Positions 1 to 6,967 of a stretch of 7,324 bases of DNA are shown piece by piece (position 1 is the first letter of the stretch; each line of letters opens with the position of its first letter). Source of the stretch: Thermoleophilia bacterium (GTDB lineage: Bacteria; Actinomycetota; Thermoleophilia; Gaiellales; Gaiellaceae); the NCBI GenBank assembly GCA_029858755.1, contig JAOUEK010000089.1:1-7324 (forward strand), read 5' to 3'. Made by a program: the position numbers and the translations under genes. The notes below the pieces were generated by a model. It ran no database searches. It worked only from the letters and a program-made list of their open reading frames with translations, and was not told the DNA's origin.

Positions 1-451
1 GCGCCGTCGAGGCTGCACTCGAACGTGGCCGCCTCCGAGGCCGAGAAGGAGAAGGCCGCGCTCGTCTGGCTGGTGAGGGTCGGTGGGGCCGAGGTGATCG
101 ACGTCGTCGGCCCGGTCGCGTCCACGGTCCACGAGCGCGAGTCCGAGGCCACCCCGTCCACGTTGGTGGCGCGGACGGTGAACCCGTGTGCTCCGTCGGC
201 GAGCCCGGAGTAGGTCTGCCCCGAGGGGGAGTCGCAGGTGGCGTAGCCGCCGCCGTCCAGGGAGCACTCGACGGCGACGTCGCCGGTGTCGTCCACGACG
301 GAGAAGGAGAAGCTCGCAGTCGAGCTCGCCACCGTGCCGCTCGGGCCCGACGTGATCGCGACAGCGGGCGCCGTCGCGCCGGCGAGTGGCACGAGGACGA
401 GGCCCGCGAGCAGGAGGAGGGCCGTGGCGGCCCAGGCGGCGCGCCGGCCGC

Positions 452-455
<4 letters not shown>
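1..455 (-). CDS. Secreted Ig-like repeat protein, N-terminal part (cut by left edge)
   Basis: An open frame starts at GTG 455-453 and stays open to the window edge, giving 151 codons of a longer protein. The GTG overlaps the TGA of the preceding gene in a GTGA arrangement. Residues 1-28 look like a signal peptide: arginines at 4-5, a hydrophobic stretch at about 8-25, then AGA. Two copies of a repeat follow. Each opens with ITS (about residues 34 and 120), continues with an alternating Phe/Ser strand (SFSFS, FSFSAS) and reaches ECSLDG (63-68 and 146-151), a spacing of about 84-86 residues. The first copy then has a second cysteine (C74), GLADGAHGF and RATNVDG, typical of beta-sandwich Ig-like repeats in actinobacterial surface proteins. 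The C64/C74 pair may form a disulfide. The rest, including any anchor or catalytic domain, lies outside the window, so the function is unknown. Probably exported and surface-associated. Confidence 0.8.
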
Positions 456-1219
<764 letters not shown>

Positions 1220-1233
1220 GATCTTCCCCCAGA

Positions 1234-2475
1234 TCAGACGGTCTCAGTGTATCGCTCACGCTCCGTTCCGTCGGCGAGCCCGAGTCGGCGGGCGAGCCAC
1301 GGCTTCGTGGTCGATTGCACCATCACCGTGACCACGAGCGCGAGCGCGACACAGACCGTCACGAGCTCGGCGCCGTCGATGCCGTCCGCGACGAGGATCC
1401 CGGCGAGCGCCGCCGGCACCACACCGGTCTCACGAGTCCAGGCGAGGAAGACGACCTCCTCGCGTTGCCAGCCACCGCGGCGGTCGGCAGCCAGGCACAC
1501 GAGCACGCTGAGCGGCCGGGCGACCAGCATCAGCGTCGCCACGACCGCGAGCGCCGGCAGCCAGTGCTCCCCGATGGCGTCGAACGGCAGGTCGGAGCCG
1601 AGGATCACGAACACGAAGATCACCGCGACGTCGGCCACCGCGGCGACGACGATGCCCACTTCGATCTCGTGCCACGGGTGCATCACGTGGCGCAGCTCCG
1701 CCATGTTGCCGACGATCACGCCCGCGAGGAAGGCGCCCAGGTAGCCGGAGCCGCCGGCGAAGTCGATCGACGCGTACGCGCCCGCAACGACGGTGATCAC
1801 GGCGATCGCGGACGACTCCCGCCAGATCCCGGTGCGCCGGCTCGAGACCACGAGCGCGAGCACGAGGCCCAGGCCGATCCCGATCGCCGTCGAGATCGCC
1901 ACGTCCTCGACGAACGCCAGCGCCGGCCGGCTCAGGGAGTCGCTGCCGCTCGCCACCGCGCCGGCGAGCGCCAGGGCGAGCACGGCGCCGGTGGGGTCGT
2001 TCAGCGCCGACTCGGCGACGATCGTCTGCGCGACCTTCGGGCGCACCCGCAGCCGGTCGAACAGGGGGACGAGGATGGCCGGGTCGGTGGGCGCGAGTGC
2101 GGCGCCCACGAGGAAGCCGACGAGCGGCTCCACGTGGAAGACGGCGGCGGCGACGGCGCCGGTGATCGCCGTCGTCAGCACGACGCCGGGCACGACCAGC
2201 AGGGCGAGCCCGACGGCGGTGCCCGAGAGCACGCGCGCCGACAGGCCGAGACCGCCGTGGAAGAGGATGAACGAGACGCCGAGGGTCAAGAGCACCTGGG
2301 TGCCCGCACTGTCCAGCGGGACGTCGATCCATCCCGCCACCGCCGGGCCGACGATCGCCCCCGACGCGAGGAGGAGCAGGATCTCCGGAAGGCGTGCCGC
2401 CGCGGCGACGACGCGTGCGAGCAGCCCCGCTCCGAGGACGATCGCGACCGTCGTGATCACGTCGCGCGGAGCCAC
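1234..2475 (-). CDS. CPA1/NhaP-type cation:proton antiporter
   Basis: A 413-residue polytopic inner-membrane protein expected to exchange protons for Na+ or K+ and so help control pH and cation levels. It has about 12 hydrophobic segments and no cytosolic TrkA-type domain, matching short NhaP proteins. Family motifs visible: TDP at 130-132 (unwound helix), ESALNDP at 155-161 with the paired Asn159-Asp160 typical of CPA1 exchangers, GSGYLGAFLAG at 242-252, ARP at 319-321, and TRETGVVPA at 347-355. The spacing of T130/D131, E155/S156 and N159/D160 closely matches my recollection of archaeal PaNhaP numbering. Position 73, in LFHGGL, carries histidine where this motif usually has Asp or Glu. The GTG start at 2475-2473 lies 3 bp after the stop of the small membrane gene, with a GGGGCGAG-like site inside that gene. 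Second in a four-gene minus-strand set. The transported ion cannot be told from sequence. Confidence 0.92.
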   Translation of the reverse strand: MAPRDVITTVAIVLGAGLLARVVAAAARLPEILLLLASGAIVGPAVAGWIDVPLDSAGTQVLLTLGVSFILFHGGLGLSARVLSGTAVGLALLVVPGVVLTTAITGAVAAAVFHVEPLVGFLVGAALAPTDPAILVPLFDRLRVRPKVAQTIVAESALNDPTGAVLALALAGAVASGSDSLSRPALAFVEDVAISTAIGIGLGLVLALVVSSRRTGIWRESSAIAVITVVAGAYASIDFAGGSGYLGAFLAGVIVGNMAELRHVMHPWHEIEVGIVVAAVADVAVIFVFVILGSDLPFDAIGEHWLPALAVVATLMLVARPLSVLVCLAADRRGGWQREEVVFLAWTRETGVVPAALAGILVADGIDGAELVTVCVALALVVTVMVQSTTKPWLARRLGLADGTERERYTETV

Positions 2476-2478
2476 CGG

Positions 2479-2712
2479 TCAGTCTCGCCCCGGCGAGCCC
2501 CGCCGCGGCCCGTCGCCGGGTCGGGGTCGGCCGAGCCAGAGGATCACCGCGAGCGTCGCCGGTGGGAGCACGACCGCGCCGACGATCCAGCCCACGAGCC
2601 CCGCTGTCGCGACGGCGATCACCAAGAGCGGCAGGCCGACGAAGAGCGCGAGCGCGACGAGGACGGCCAGCGCCGGGTGCACCGGCGGAGCGTACGCCAC
2701 CGACCCGCCCAC
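2479..2712 (-). CDS. Small two-helix membrane protein, hypothetical
   Basis: A 77-residue protein with two hydrophobic helices (about 13-35 and 37-60) and a charged, Pro/Gly/Arg-rich C-terminal tail. No family recognised. It is the first gene of the minus-strand set, ends 3 bp before the antiporter start, and may be translationally coupled to it. The start is uncertain: GTG at 2712-2710 has no clear ribosome binding site, and a second in-frame GTG at 2700-2698 follows a GGGCGGG stretch. Either start keeps both helices. An accessory or assembly role for the antiporter is possible from position only. Confidence 0.65.
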   Translation of the reverse strand: MGGSVAYAPPVHPALAVLVALALFVGLPLLVIAVATAGLVGWIVGAVVLPPATLAVILWLGRPRPGDGPRRGSPGRD

Positions 2713-2827
2713 CGGGCAGTCGGCTTTGCGCAGTCCGTGCCGCGCCTCTCCGTCAGACTGGCGGCGTGGCGCGTGCGCTCGTCCTCGGAGTCGGCTGTCG
2801 CGGCTTCGCCGCCCCGGGGGGCTGCGC
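2713..2827. other. Divergent intergenic region
   Basis: Separates the minus-strand antiporter set from the plus-strand transporter. On the plus strand it contains a promoter-like CAGACT and a 21-codon ORF. On the minus strand I see no convincing -10/-35 pair or ribosome binding site for the gene starting at 2712. Confidence 0.6.
2754..2759 (+). promoter_or_regulatory. Candidate -10 element (CAGACT) for a leaderless start
   Basis: CAGACT fits the actinobacterial TAnnnT -10 pattern except for its first base and lies 6 nt before GTG 2766. This is the spacing expected if transcription starts at or next to that codon, giving a leaderless message. No good -35 hexamer is visible 16-19 nt upstream, so the call is weak. 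Confidence 0.3.
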
Positions 2828-2831
2828 GTGA
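2766..2831 (+). other. 21-codon leader-like ORF overlapping the MFS start
   Basis: GTG 2766 opens a 21-residue frame whose TGA (2829-2831) overlaps the GTG of the transporter gene in a GTGA junction. The peptide includes ALVLGVGCRG, which resembles the first beta strand and GxGxxG loop of a Rossmann-fold dehydrogenase or epimerase, but the frame ends after 21 residues. The transporter ribosome binding site (GGGGGG, 2816-2821) lies inside it, so reading this ORF could couple to transporter translation. It could be a leader peptide, a decayed gene start, or chance. Confidence 0.35.
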
Positions 2832-4048
2832 GCGACGCCTCCGTCCCCGAGCGCTCGGGAGCGCCGGCGGGGCTGCTGCCGCTGCTCTACCTGCTCGCCT
2901 TCGTCGTGATGGCGGACGGTCGCGTGATCGCGACCGTGCTGCCGCAGGTCGCCGGCGACCTGGACACGACGGTCGCAGGCGTGGGTGCCGCGCTGACCGC
3001 CTACCTGCTCGCGTACGGGGTCTTCCAGCTCGTGTGGGGCCCGCTCGCCGACCGCGTGGGCCCGATGCGCGTTGTGGCCACGGTGGCGATCGCCTTCGCG
3101 CCGGTGCTCGCCGTCACCGCGCTCGTGCCCACCCTGGAGGCGCTGATCGGCATGCGGCTGCTGGCGGGCGCCGTCGCGGCCGCATTCTTCCCCTCCGCCC
3201 TGGCCACCGTCGGCTACCTGATCCCCTACGAGGACCGTCACCAGGCGGTGGCGATGCTGCTCGCCGCGGTCGCTGCCGGCCAGGTGATGGGCGCGACGCT
3301 CGGCGGGCTGCTGGCGGAGGTGGTCGACTGGCGCGCCATGTACGTCGTCGACGGCGCGCTGATGGCGCTGCTCGTCGCGCCGCTCTGGCGCATGCGCTCC
3401 GCCACGCCCGTCCCCGAGCGCGCCGCGACGAGCCCGTTCGAAGCGCACCGGCGCCTGCTCCGCACCGGGCGGGCGCTCGTCCTCTACACGGCGGTGCTCG
3501 TCGAGGGCGCGCTCTTCTTCGGGGGCACGGCCTACCTCGGCGCGCTCCTCCGCGAGCGCTACGGGCTCAGCTACGCCGTGATCGGGCTGATCGTGGCGCT
3601 CGACGGCGTCGCCATCCTCGTCACCAGCCGGGCGGTGGCCCGGCTCGCCCGCCGCTTCGGCGAGAACCGGCTGATCGTCGGCGGCGGGCTGCTGATGGGA
3701 GGAGCCTTCCTCTTCGCCCTCGCGGTGCCCAGCTGGCTCGCGGTGATCCCCGCGGTGATCTCCCTCGGCGCCGGGTTCGCGCTCTGCCACACGACCTTCC
3801 AGATCCGTGCCACGGAGCTCGCGCCCCTCGCCCGCGGCACGGCGATCTCGCTCTTCGCCTTCTCCCTGTTCCTGGGCAGCGGTGTCGGGACGGCCGCTCT
3901 CGGCGCCCTGGTCGAGGCCGAGGGCTACGACGCGCTGCTCGCGACGTGCGGCGTCGGCCTGGCGGCGCTCGGGCTGATCGCGCCGCGGCTGACCGAGCTC
4001 AGGGTGTCGGAGCCGGAGCGGCCGACGCCGACGCCCAGTAGCGGTTGA
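2828..4048 (+). CDS. Major facilitator superfamily (MFS) transporter
   Basis: A 406-residue inner-membrane protein with about 12 hydrophobic helices in two halves joined by a basic loop at about 188-215. Helix 1 holds MADGRVIATVLPQ (28-40). The loop between helices 2 and 3 has the MFS motif A form GPLADRVGPMR (71-81), and a weaker counterpart, ARLARRFGENR (271-281), follows in the second half. The C-terminal half has ARGTAISLFAF then FLGSGVG (335-354), typical of drug:H+ antiporter-type MFS proteins. Substrate unknown; proton-coupled efflux of a small molecule is the family default. The GTG start at 2828 is chosen because GGGGGG lies 7 nt upstream and the first helix begins soon after. The open frame continues upstream but is low-complexity Arg/Ala/Ser and antisense to the antiporter. 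The 3' end overlaps the convergent DUF4234 gene by 50 bp. Confidence 0.9.
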   Translation: MSDASVPERSGAPAGLLPLLYLLAFVVMADGRVIATVLPQVAGDLDTTVAGVGAALTAYLLAYGVFQLVWGPLADRVGPMRVVATVAIAFAPVLAVTALVPTLEALIGMRLLAGAVAAAFFPSALATVGYLIPYEDRHQAVAMLLAAVAAGQVMGATLGGLLAEVVDWRAMYVVDGALMALLVAPLWRMRSATPVPERAATSPFEAHRRLLRTGRALVLYTAVLVEGALFFGGTAYLGALLRERYGLSYAVIGLIVALDGVAILVTSRAVARLARRFGENRLIVGGGLLMGGAFLFALAVPSWLAVIPAVISLGAGFALCHTTFQIRATELAPLARGTAISLFAFSLFLGSGVGTAALGALVEAEGYDALLATCGVGLAALGLIAPRLTELRVSEPERPTPTPSSG

Positions 4049-4394
4049 GCGCGCCTTGCACCTTGACGAACCAGACGATCGCCGGGATCAGGAGCACCCC
4101 GAAGGGGAAGAGCCACAGCCCCGTCCATCCGCTGATCGGCTTCTCGCGGCCGGCCGCCGCGTACAGGTTCCCGGTCTCGGCGGGTATCACGAAGGCGCTC
4201 ACGGGGGTGATCAGGATCCAGATCACGAGCCCGAGCACGCCGCCGACGCCGTCGCCCGCGTGGCGCTTGATCTCGTCCTGCGTCTTGTAGGCCCAGTACA
4301 GCCAGTAGAGGCCGAAGGTGAGCAGGCCGACCACGACGACGAACGCGGTGCCCCGCTGCTGGCCGACCGGCCGTGTGACGTCGACTGCGCTCAT
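3999..4394 (-). CDS. DUF4234 family membrane protein
   Basis: A 131-residue protein with three predicted membrane helices (about 16-36, 52-72 and 91-111). The segment FGLYWLYWAYKTQDEIKRH (27-45) is characteristic of the DUF4234 family, whose function is unknown. The next helix begins in a GVGG turn and the third ends in a basic WFVKVQ stretch, followed by a short Ala/Pro tail. The ATG start at 4394-4392 is supported by a strong GGGAGGAG ribosome binding site 5 nt upstream. It stands alone on its strand, converges on the MFS gene and overlaps its end by 50 bp. The overlap encodes only the loose C-terminal tails of both proteins. Divergent from panB, with 200 bp between. Confidence 0.85.
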   Translation of the reverse strand: MSAVDVTRPVGQQRGTAFVVVVGLLTFGLYWLYWAYKTQDEIKRHAGDGVGGVLGLVIWILITPVSAFVIPAETGNLYAAAGREKPISGWTGLWLFPFGVLLIPAIVWFVKVQGALNRYWASASAAPAPTP

Positions 4395-4424
4395 GTGCTC
4401 CTCCCGGGCTCGCGGTGTCCGAGA

Positions 4425-4430
4425 ACCGTA
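4425..4430 (-). promoter_or_regulatory. Candidate -10 (TACGGT) for the DUF4234 gene
   Basis: On the minus strand TACGGT matches the TAnnnT pattern about 30 nt before the ATG at 4394, leaving room for a short leader with the ribosome binding site. No clear -35 hexamer is seen 17 nt upstream. Confidence 0.3.
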
Positions 4431-4471
4431 CCCGTCGGGCGGTCGGTGCCTCGCCGGCGCGGTGTTTCTCG

Positions 4472-4477
4472 TAGGCT
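4472..4477 (+). promoter_or_regulatory. Candidate -10 (TAGGCT) for panB
   Basis: TAGGCT matches the TAnnnT pattern and is the best -10-like hexamer between the two divergent genes on the plus strand. It would give a panB leader of roughly 110 nt. No recognisable -35 element accompanies it. Confidence 0.35.
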
Positions 4478-4558
4478 GGTGCAGGGCGCATCCGCCGGCA
4501 CCCCGCGGCCCCGCCGCCGAGCCCGGCCCACCCGAGCCGAGAGCGGATGGGCCCCCAG

Positions 4559-4582
4559 TCGAGCACCCGACGGCGGGCTCGA
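4559..4582 (+). promoter_or_regulatory. Stem-loop just before the panB ribosome binding site
   Basis: TCGAG (4559-4563) pairs with CTCGA (4578-4582), and CCCG (4566-4569) pairs with CGGG (4574-4577), leaving a two-base bulge and an ACGG loop: nine base pairs in all. The hairpin abuts the AGGTGAGGG ribosome binding site region (about 4584-4592). It could affect access to that site or protect the messenger's 5' region. No known riboswitch class is recognised. Confidence 0.4.
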
Positions 4583-4594
4583 GAGGTGAGGGAA

Positions 4595-5458
4595 ATGACC
4601 GAGCGCACGAAGATCACGCTGCCGCACCTGTTCGACAAGGCCGATCGCGGCGACCCGATCTCGATGCTGACCTGCTACGACTTCCCGACCGCCACCTTCC
4701 AGGAGGGCGCGGGCGTGGAGATGATCCTGGTGGGCGACAGCCTGGGCATGACCATGCTGGGCTACGACAGCACGCTGCCGGTGACCATGGAGGACATGAT
4801 CCGGCACGCGCAGGCCGTGCGGCGCGGCGCGCCGGGCGCATGGCTGATCGGCGACATGCCGTACATGAGCTACCAGCCGAGCGTGGAGACGGCGATCCGC
4901 AACGCGGGGCGCTTCATGGCCGAGGCGGCCTGCGATGCCGTCAAGCTCGAGGGCGGCCAGGAGATGGCCGACCGCATGGCAGGCATCGCCGCCGCCGGCA
5001 TCCCGGTGATGGGGCACCTCGGCCTCACGCCGCAGAGCTCGAGCGCCCTGGGCGGCTTCCGCCTGCAGGGCAAGACCGCGAAGCAGGCGCTGAAGATCGT
5101 CCACGATGCCAAGGCGCTGGAGCGCGCCGGCGCGTTCGCGATCCTGCTGGAGCTCGTCCCCGACCAGGTGTGCAAGCTCATCACCGAGCGGGCGGACGGA
5201 TGCTTCGTGATCAGCCTCGGCTCGGGGCCGCATGCGCACGGCCAGCTCCTCATCTACCACGACATGTTCGGCCTCTACCCGAAGTTCAAGCCGCGCATGG
5301 CGAAGGTGTTCGGCGACGCCGGCTCGGTGATCCAGGAGGGGCTGGAGCGCTACGTGCACGACGTCGGCGAGCGGTCGTTCCCGGAGGAGGAGAACTACTT
5401 CCGCATGGCCGACGACGCCTACGAGGAGCTTCTCTCCGAGCTCGAGGCGGAGGTGTGA
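4595..5458 (+). CDS. panB: 3-methyl-2-oxobutanoate hydroxymethyltransferase (ketopantoate synthesis)
   Basis: A 287-residue cytosolic enzyme that transfers a hydroxymethyl group from 5,10-methylene-tetrahydrofolate to 2-oxoisovalerate, giving ketopantoate, the first committed step to pantothenate and coenzyme A. Seen: MLTCYDFPTA (24-33), VGDSLGM with metal ligand D48, YDSTLPVT (58-64), GDMPYMSYQ with second metal ligand D87, VKLEGG with K117 and E119, GHLGLTPQS with H141, and LELVP with E186, the expected catalytic base. Length is close to other actinobacterial PanB proteins. The usual IGIGAG...CDGQ segment reads ISLGSGPHAHGQ (206-217), a variant form. The ATG at 4595 is chosen over the in-frame ATG at 4547 because a GAGG/GTGAGG site precedes it and the extra 16 residues are low-complexity Arg/Ser outside the fold. 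panC and panD are not in the window. Confidence 0.95.
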   Translation: MTERTKITLPHLFDKADRGDPISMLTCYDFPTATFQEGAGVEMILVGDSLGMTMLGYDSTLPVTMEDMIRHAQAVRRGAPGAWLIGDMPYMSYQPSVETAIRNAGRFMAEAACDAVKLEGGQEMADRMAGIAAAGIPVMGHLGLTPQSSSALGGFRLQGKTAKQALKIVHDAKALERAGAFAILLELVPDQVCKLITERADGCFVISLGSGPHAHGQLLIYHDMFGLYPKFKPRMAKVFGDAGSVIQEGLERYVHDVGERSFPEEENYFRMADDAYEELLSELEAEV

Positions 5459-5464
5459 GTGACA

Positions 5465-5554
5465 GCCCGGTGTCGGGCACCCGAGCGTGTCGAGGGTGAG
5501 CTGCGCGGAGCTCGTGCCGGTCGCTCCACGGCCGCCTGCGGCCGCGTGAGCGAC
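5465..5554. repeat. Cluster of three stem-loops between panB and the SDR gene
   Basis: Three inverted repeats lie within 90 bp. (a) GCCCG/CGGGC around a GTGT loop (5465-5478). (b) GAGCT/AGCTC around a 6-nt loop (5498-5513). (c) A compound hairpin: GTCGCTC (5520-5526) with GAGCGAC (5548-5554), enclosing CGGCCG (5529-5534) with CGGCCG (5539-5544) and a CCTG loop, 13 base pairs in total. There is no T-run, so a classical terminator is not clear. The cluster may end panB transcription, stabilise the messenger, or be a dispersed palindromic repeat. Confidence 0.6.
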
Positions 5555-5571
5555 GTGCGCCGTCGTCGCCG

Positions 5572-6291
5572 ATGAGCGCGCCGCTCGCGTCGCTCGACGG
5601 GCGTGTGATCGCCGTCGCCGGGGCCGCCGGGAACCTCGGCCCGACCGTCGTCCGGCGGCTGGCCGCGGCCGGGGCGGTGCTGTCGCTGGCCGGTCGCCGC
5701 GCCTCCGAGCTGGAGGAGCTCGCCGCGGAGCTGGGTGGCGGCCACGACACGGCGGCCGTCGACCTGCTCGACGAGCCTGCCACCCGGGCGTGGGCCGACG
5801 GGCTGGTGGCGCGCCACGGCCGCGTCGACGGGCTCGTGCACCTCGTCGGCGGCTGGCGCGGCGGCACGGCGATCGAGGACGCCGGGCTCGAGGACTGGGA
5901 CTGGCTCCAGGCGCTGCTCGTGCGGACGCTGCAGCACACGACGCGCGCCTTTCTCCCCCACCTGCTCGCGAGCGGCCACGGCCGCGTGGTGGCGATCGCC
6001 GCGGCGCAGGCCCAGGCGCCGACGCATCCCAACGCGTCGTACGCCGCGGCGAAGGCGGCGGCCGACGCGTGGGTGCTCGCGCTCGCCGACCGCTTCCGGG
6101 GGAGCCGGTCGACGGCGAACCTCGTGGTCGTCGGGGCGATCGTCACGCCGGCGATGCGCGCCGCGGAGCCACAGCGGGACTTCTCCACCTTCACGCCGGC
6201 GGAGGAGATCGCCGAGGCCGTCGCCTTCCTCGCGTCCGACGCGGCCTCCTCGATGAACGGTCAGCGCGTGACGCTGCGCGGCGCCGCCTGA
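5572..6291 (+). CDS. Short-chain dehydrogenase/reductase (SDR) family protein, atypical active site
   Basis: A 239-residue Rossmann-fold protein. The nucleotide-binding loop reads GAAGNLG (17-23), and arginines in GRRASEL (41-47) after the second strand suggest NADP(H) preference. YAAAK (157-161) supplies the catalytic Tyr and Lys. GAIVTP (188-193) matches the usual PGxxxTP, and the end (SDAASSMNGQRVTLRGA) matches the family's C-terminal TGQ...GG segment loosely. The usual NNAG segment is LVGGW (91-95). The catalytic serine, expected about 13 residues before Tyr157, is alanine (A144 in an AIAAAQ stretch), and the active-site asparagine around 114-116 is not seen. It may be a non-canonical or weakly active reductase; the substrate is unknown. 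The ATG at 5572 has no clear ribosome binding site and no in-frame alternative close upstream. It begins 113 bp after panB and converges on folE with a 13-bp gap. Confidence 0.85.
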   Translation: MSAPLASLDGRVIAVAGAAGNLGPTVVRRLAAAGAVLSLAGRRASELEELAAELGGGHDTAAVDLLDEPATRAWADGLVARHGRVDGLVHLVGGWRGGTAIEDAGLEDWDWLQALLVRTLQHTTRAFLPHLLASGHGRVVAIAAAQAQAPTHPNASYAAAKAAADAWVLALADRFRGSRSTANLVVVGAIVTPAMRAAEPQRDFSTFTPAEEIAEAVAFLASDAASSMNGQRVTLRGAA

Positions 6292-6298
6292 GCAGCTG

Positions 6299-6316
6299 CC
6301 CCGCTCAGGAGCGGGG
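6299..6316. terminator. GC-rich hairpin between convergent SDR and folE genes
   Basis: CCCCGCT (6299-6305) pairs perfectly with AGCGGGG (6310-6316) around a CAGG loop. It lies between the SDR stop (6289-6291) and the folE coding end, and includes the folE stop codon. Being symmetrical, it could act for both strands. There is no T-run on either side, as is common for putative terminators in GC-rich actinobacteria. Confidence 0.45.
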
Positions 6317-6967
6317 GCGCCCGAGCGAGCCGAGGAACTGCTCGCGGAGGTCGCGATCGTCGCGGAGCGACCCGAGCAGGACGCTGGTGCGCGTCAGCGA
6401 TCCCGGCTTCTCGACGCCGCGCATGACCATGCACATGTGCTCCGCCTCGACCACCACCCCGACGCCGCGCGGGGCGAGCAGCTCCATCACGGCGTCGGCG
6501 ATCTGGCCGGTGAGGCGCTCCTGCACCTGCAGCCTGCGGGCGTAGAGGTCGGTGAGGCGGGCGAACTTCGACAGCCCGAGGATCGACTCGCCCGGGACGT
6601 ACCCGATGTGCACGCGGCCGACGAAGGGCAGCAGGTGGTGCTCGCAGAGCGACGAGAACTCGATGTCCCGGACGACGACCAGCTGCTCCGCCTCGGCGGG
6701 GAAGAGCGCGCCGTTGACCACGTCGGCGGGCTGCAGGCCGTAGCCCGAGGTGAGGTGGCGCCAGGCCTTCGCCACGCGCTCGGGCGTCTTCTCCAGACCC
6801 GGGCGAGAGGGATCCTCGCCGATCGCGTCGAGGAGCGCCCGCGTGGCCGCCGCGACGATCGCGTCGCGCTCGTGCACGAGCGCCGCCGCGTGACCGTTGC
6901 GCCGTCCGCCCGGGATCACCGTCGGCTCGAAGGCCCTGCCCTCGACGCTGTCGTCGATCGCGCTCAC
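6305..6967 (-). CDS. folE: GTP cyclohydrolase I
   Basis: A 220-residue cytosolic enzyme converting GTP to 7,8-dihydroneopterin triphosphate, the first step of folate (and tetrahydropterin) synthesis. Type I signatures are complete: [19 protein letters not shown] (51-69); [20 protein letters not shown] (104-123) with zinc ligands C108 and H111; GLSKFARL (131-138); RLTGQIAD (151-158); [11 protein letters not shown] (174-184) with H177 and third zinc ligand C179; and KPGSLTRTS (187-195). The first 33 or so residues are a variable, probably flexible extension and the core matches the usual length. The GTG start at 6967-6965 has no Shine-Dalgarno sequence; an AT-rich tract lies directly before it, suggesting a leaderless start. 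The upstream SDR gene on the same strand ends 32 bp away. A C-terminal GRPRS tail ends inside a hairpin. Confidence 0.96.
   Translation of the reverse strand: MSAIDDSVEGRAFEPTVIPGGRRNGHAAALVHERDAIVAAATRALLDAIGEDPSRPGLEKTPERVAKAWRHLTSGYGLQPADVVNGALFPAEAEQLVVVRDIEFSSLCEHHLLPFVGRVHIGYVPGESILGLSKFARLTDLYARRLQVQERLTGQIADAVMELLAPRGVGVVVEAEHMCMVMRGVEKPGSLTRTSVLLGSLRDDRDLREQFLGSLGRPRS

Noticed and set aside
2753..3790. Minus-strand frame of 345 codons opposite the MFS gene
   Set aside because: Gives Glu/His/Arg/Gly low-complexity protein; the plus strand encodes a clear 12-helix transporter here.
4547..4594. Upstream ATG at 4547 as the panB start
   Set aside because: It adds 16 Arg/Ser-rich residues, lacks a ribosome binding site, and its frame crosses the hairpin and Shine-Dalgarno that serve ATG 4595.
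4391..5359. Minus-strand frame of 322 codons opposite panB
   Set aside because: Antisense to panB, whose active-site motifs are unambiguous.
5455..5499. A 14-codon GTG ORF overlapping the panB stop in a GTGA junction
   Set aside because: Too short, no domain-like content, and it runs through the stem-loop cluster; the overlap is easily chance in GC-rich sequence.
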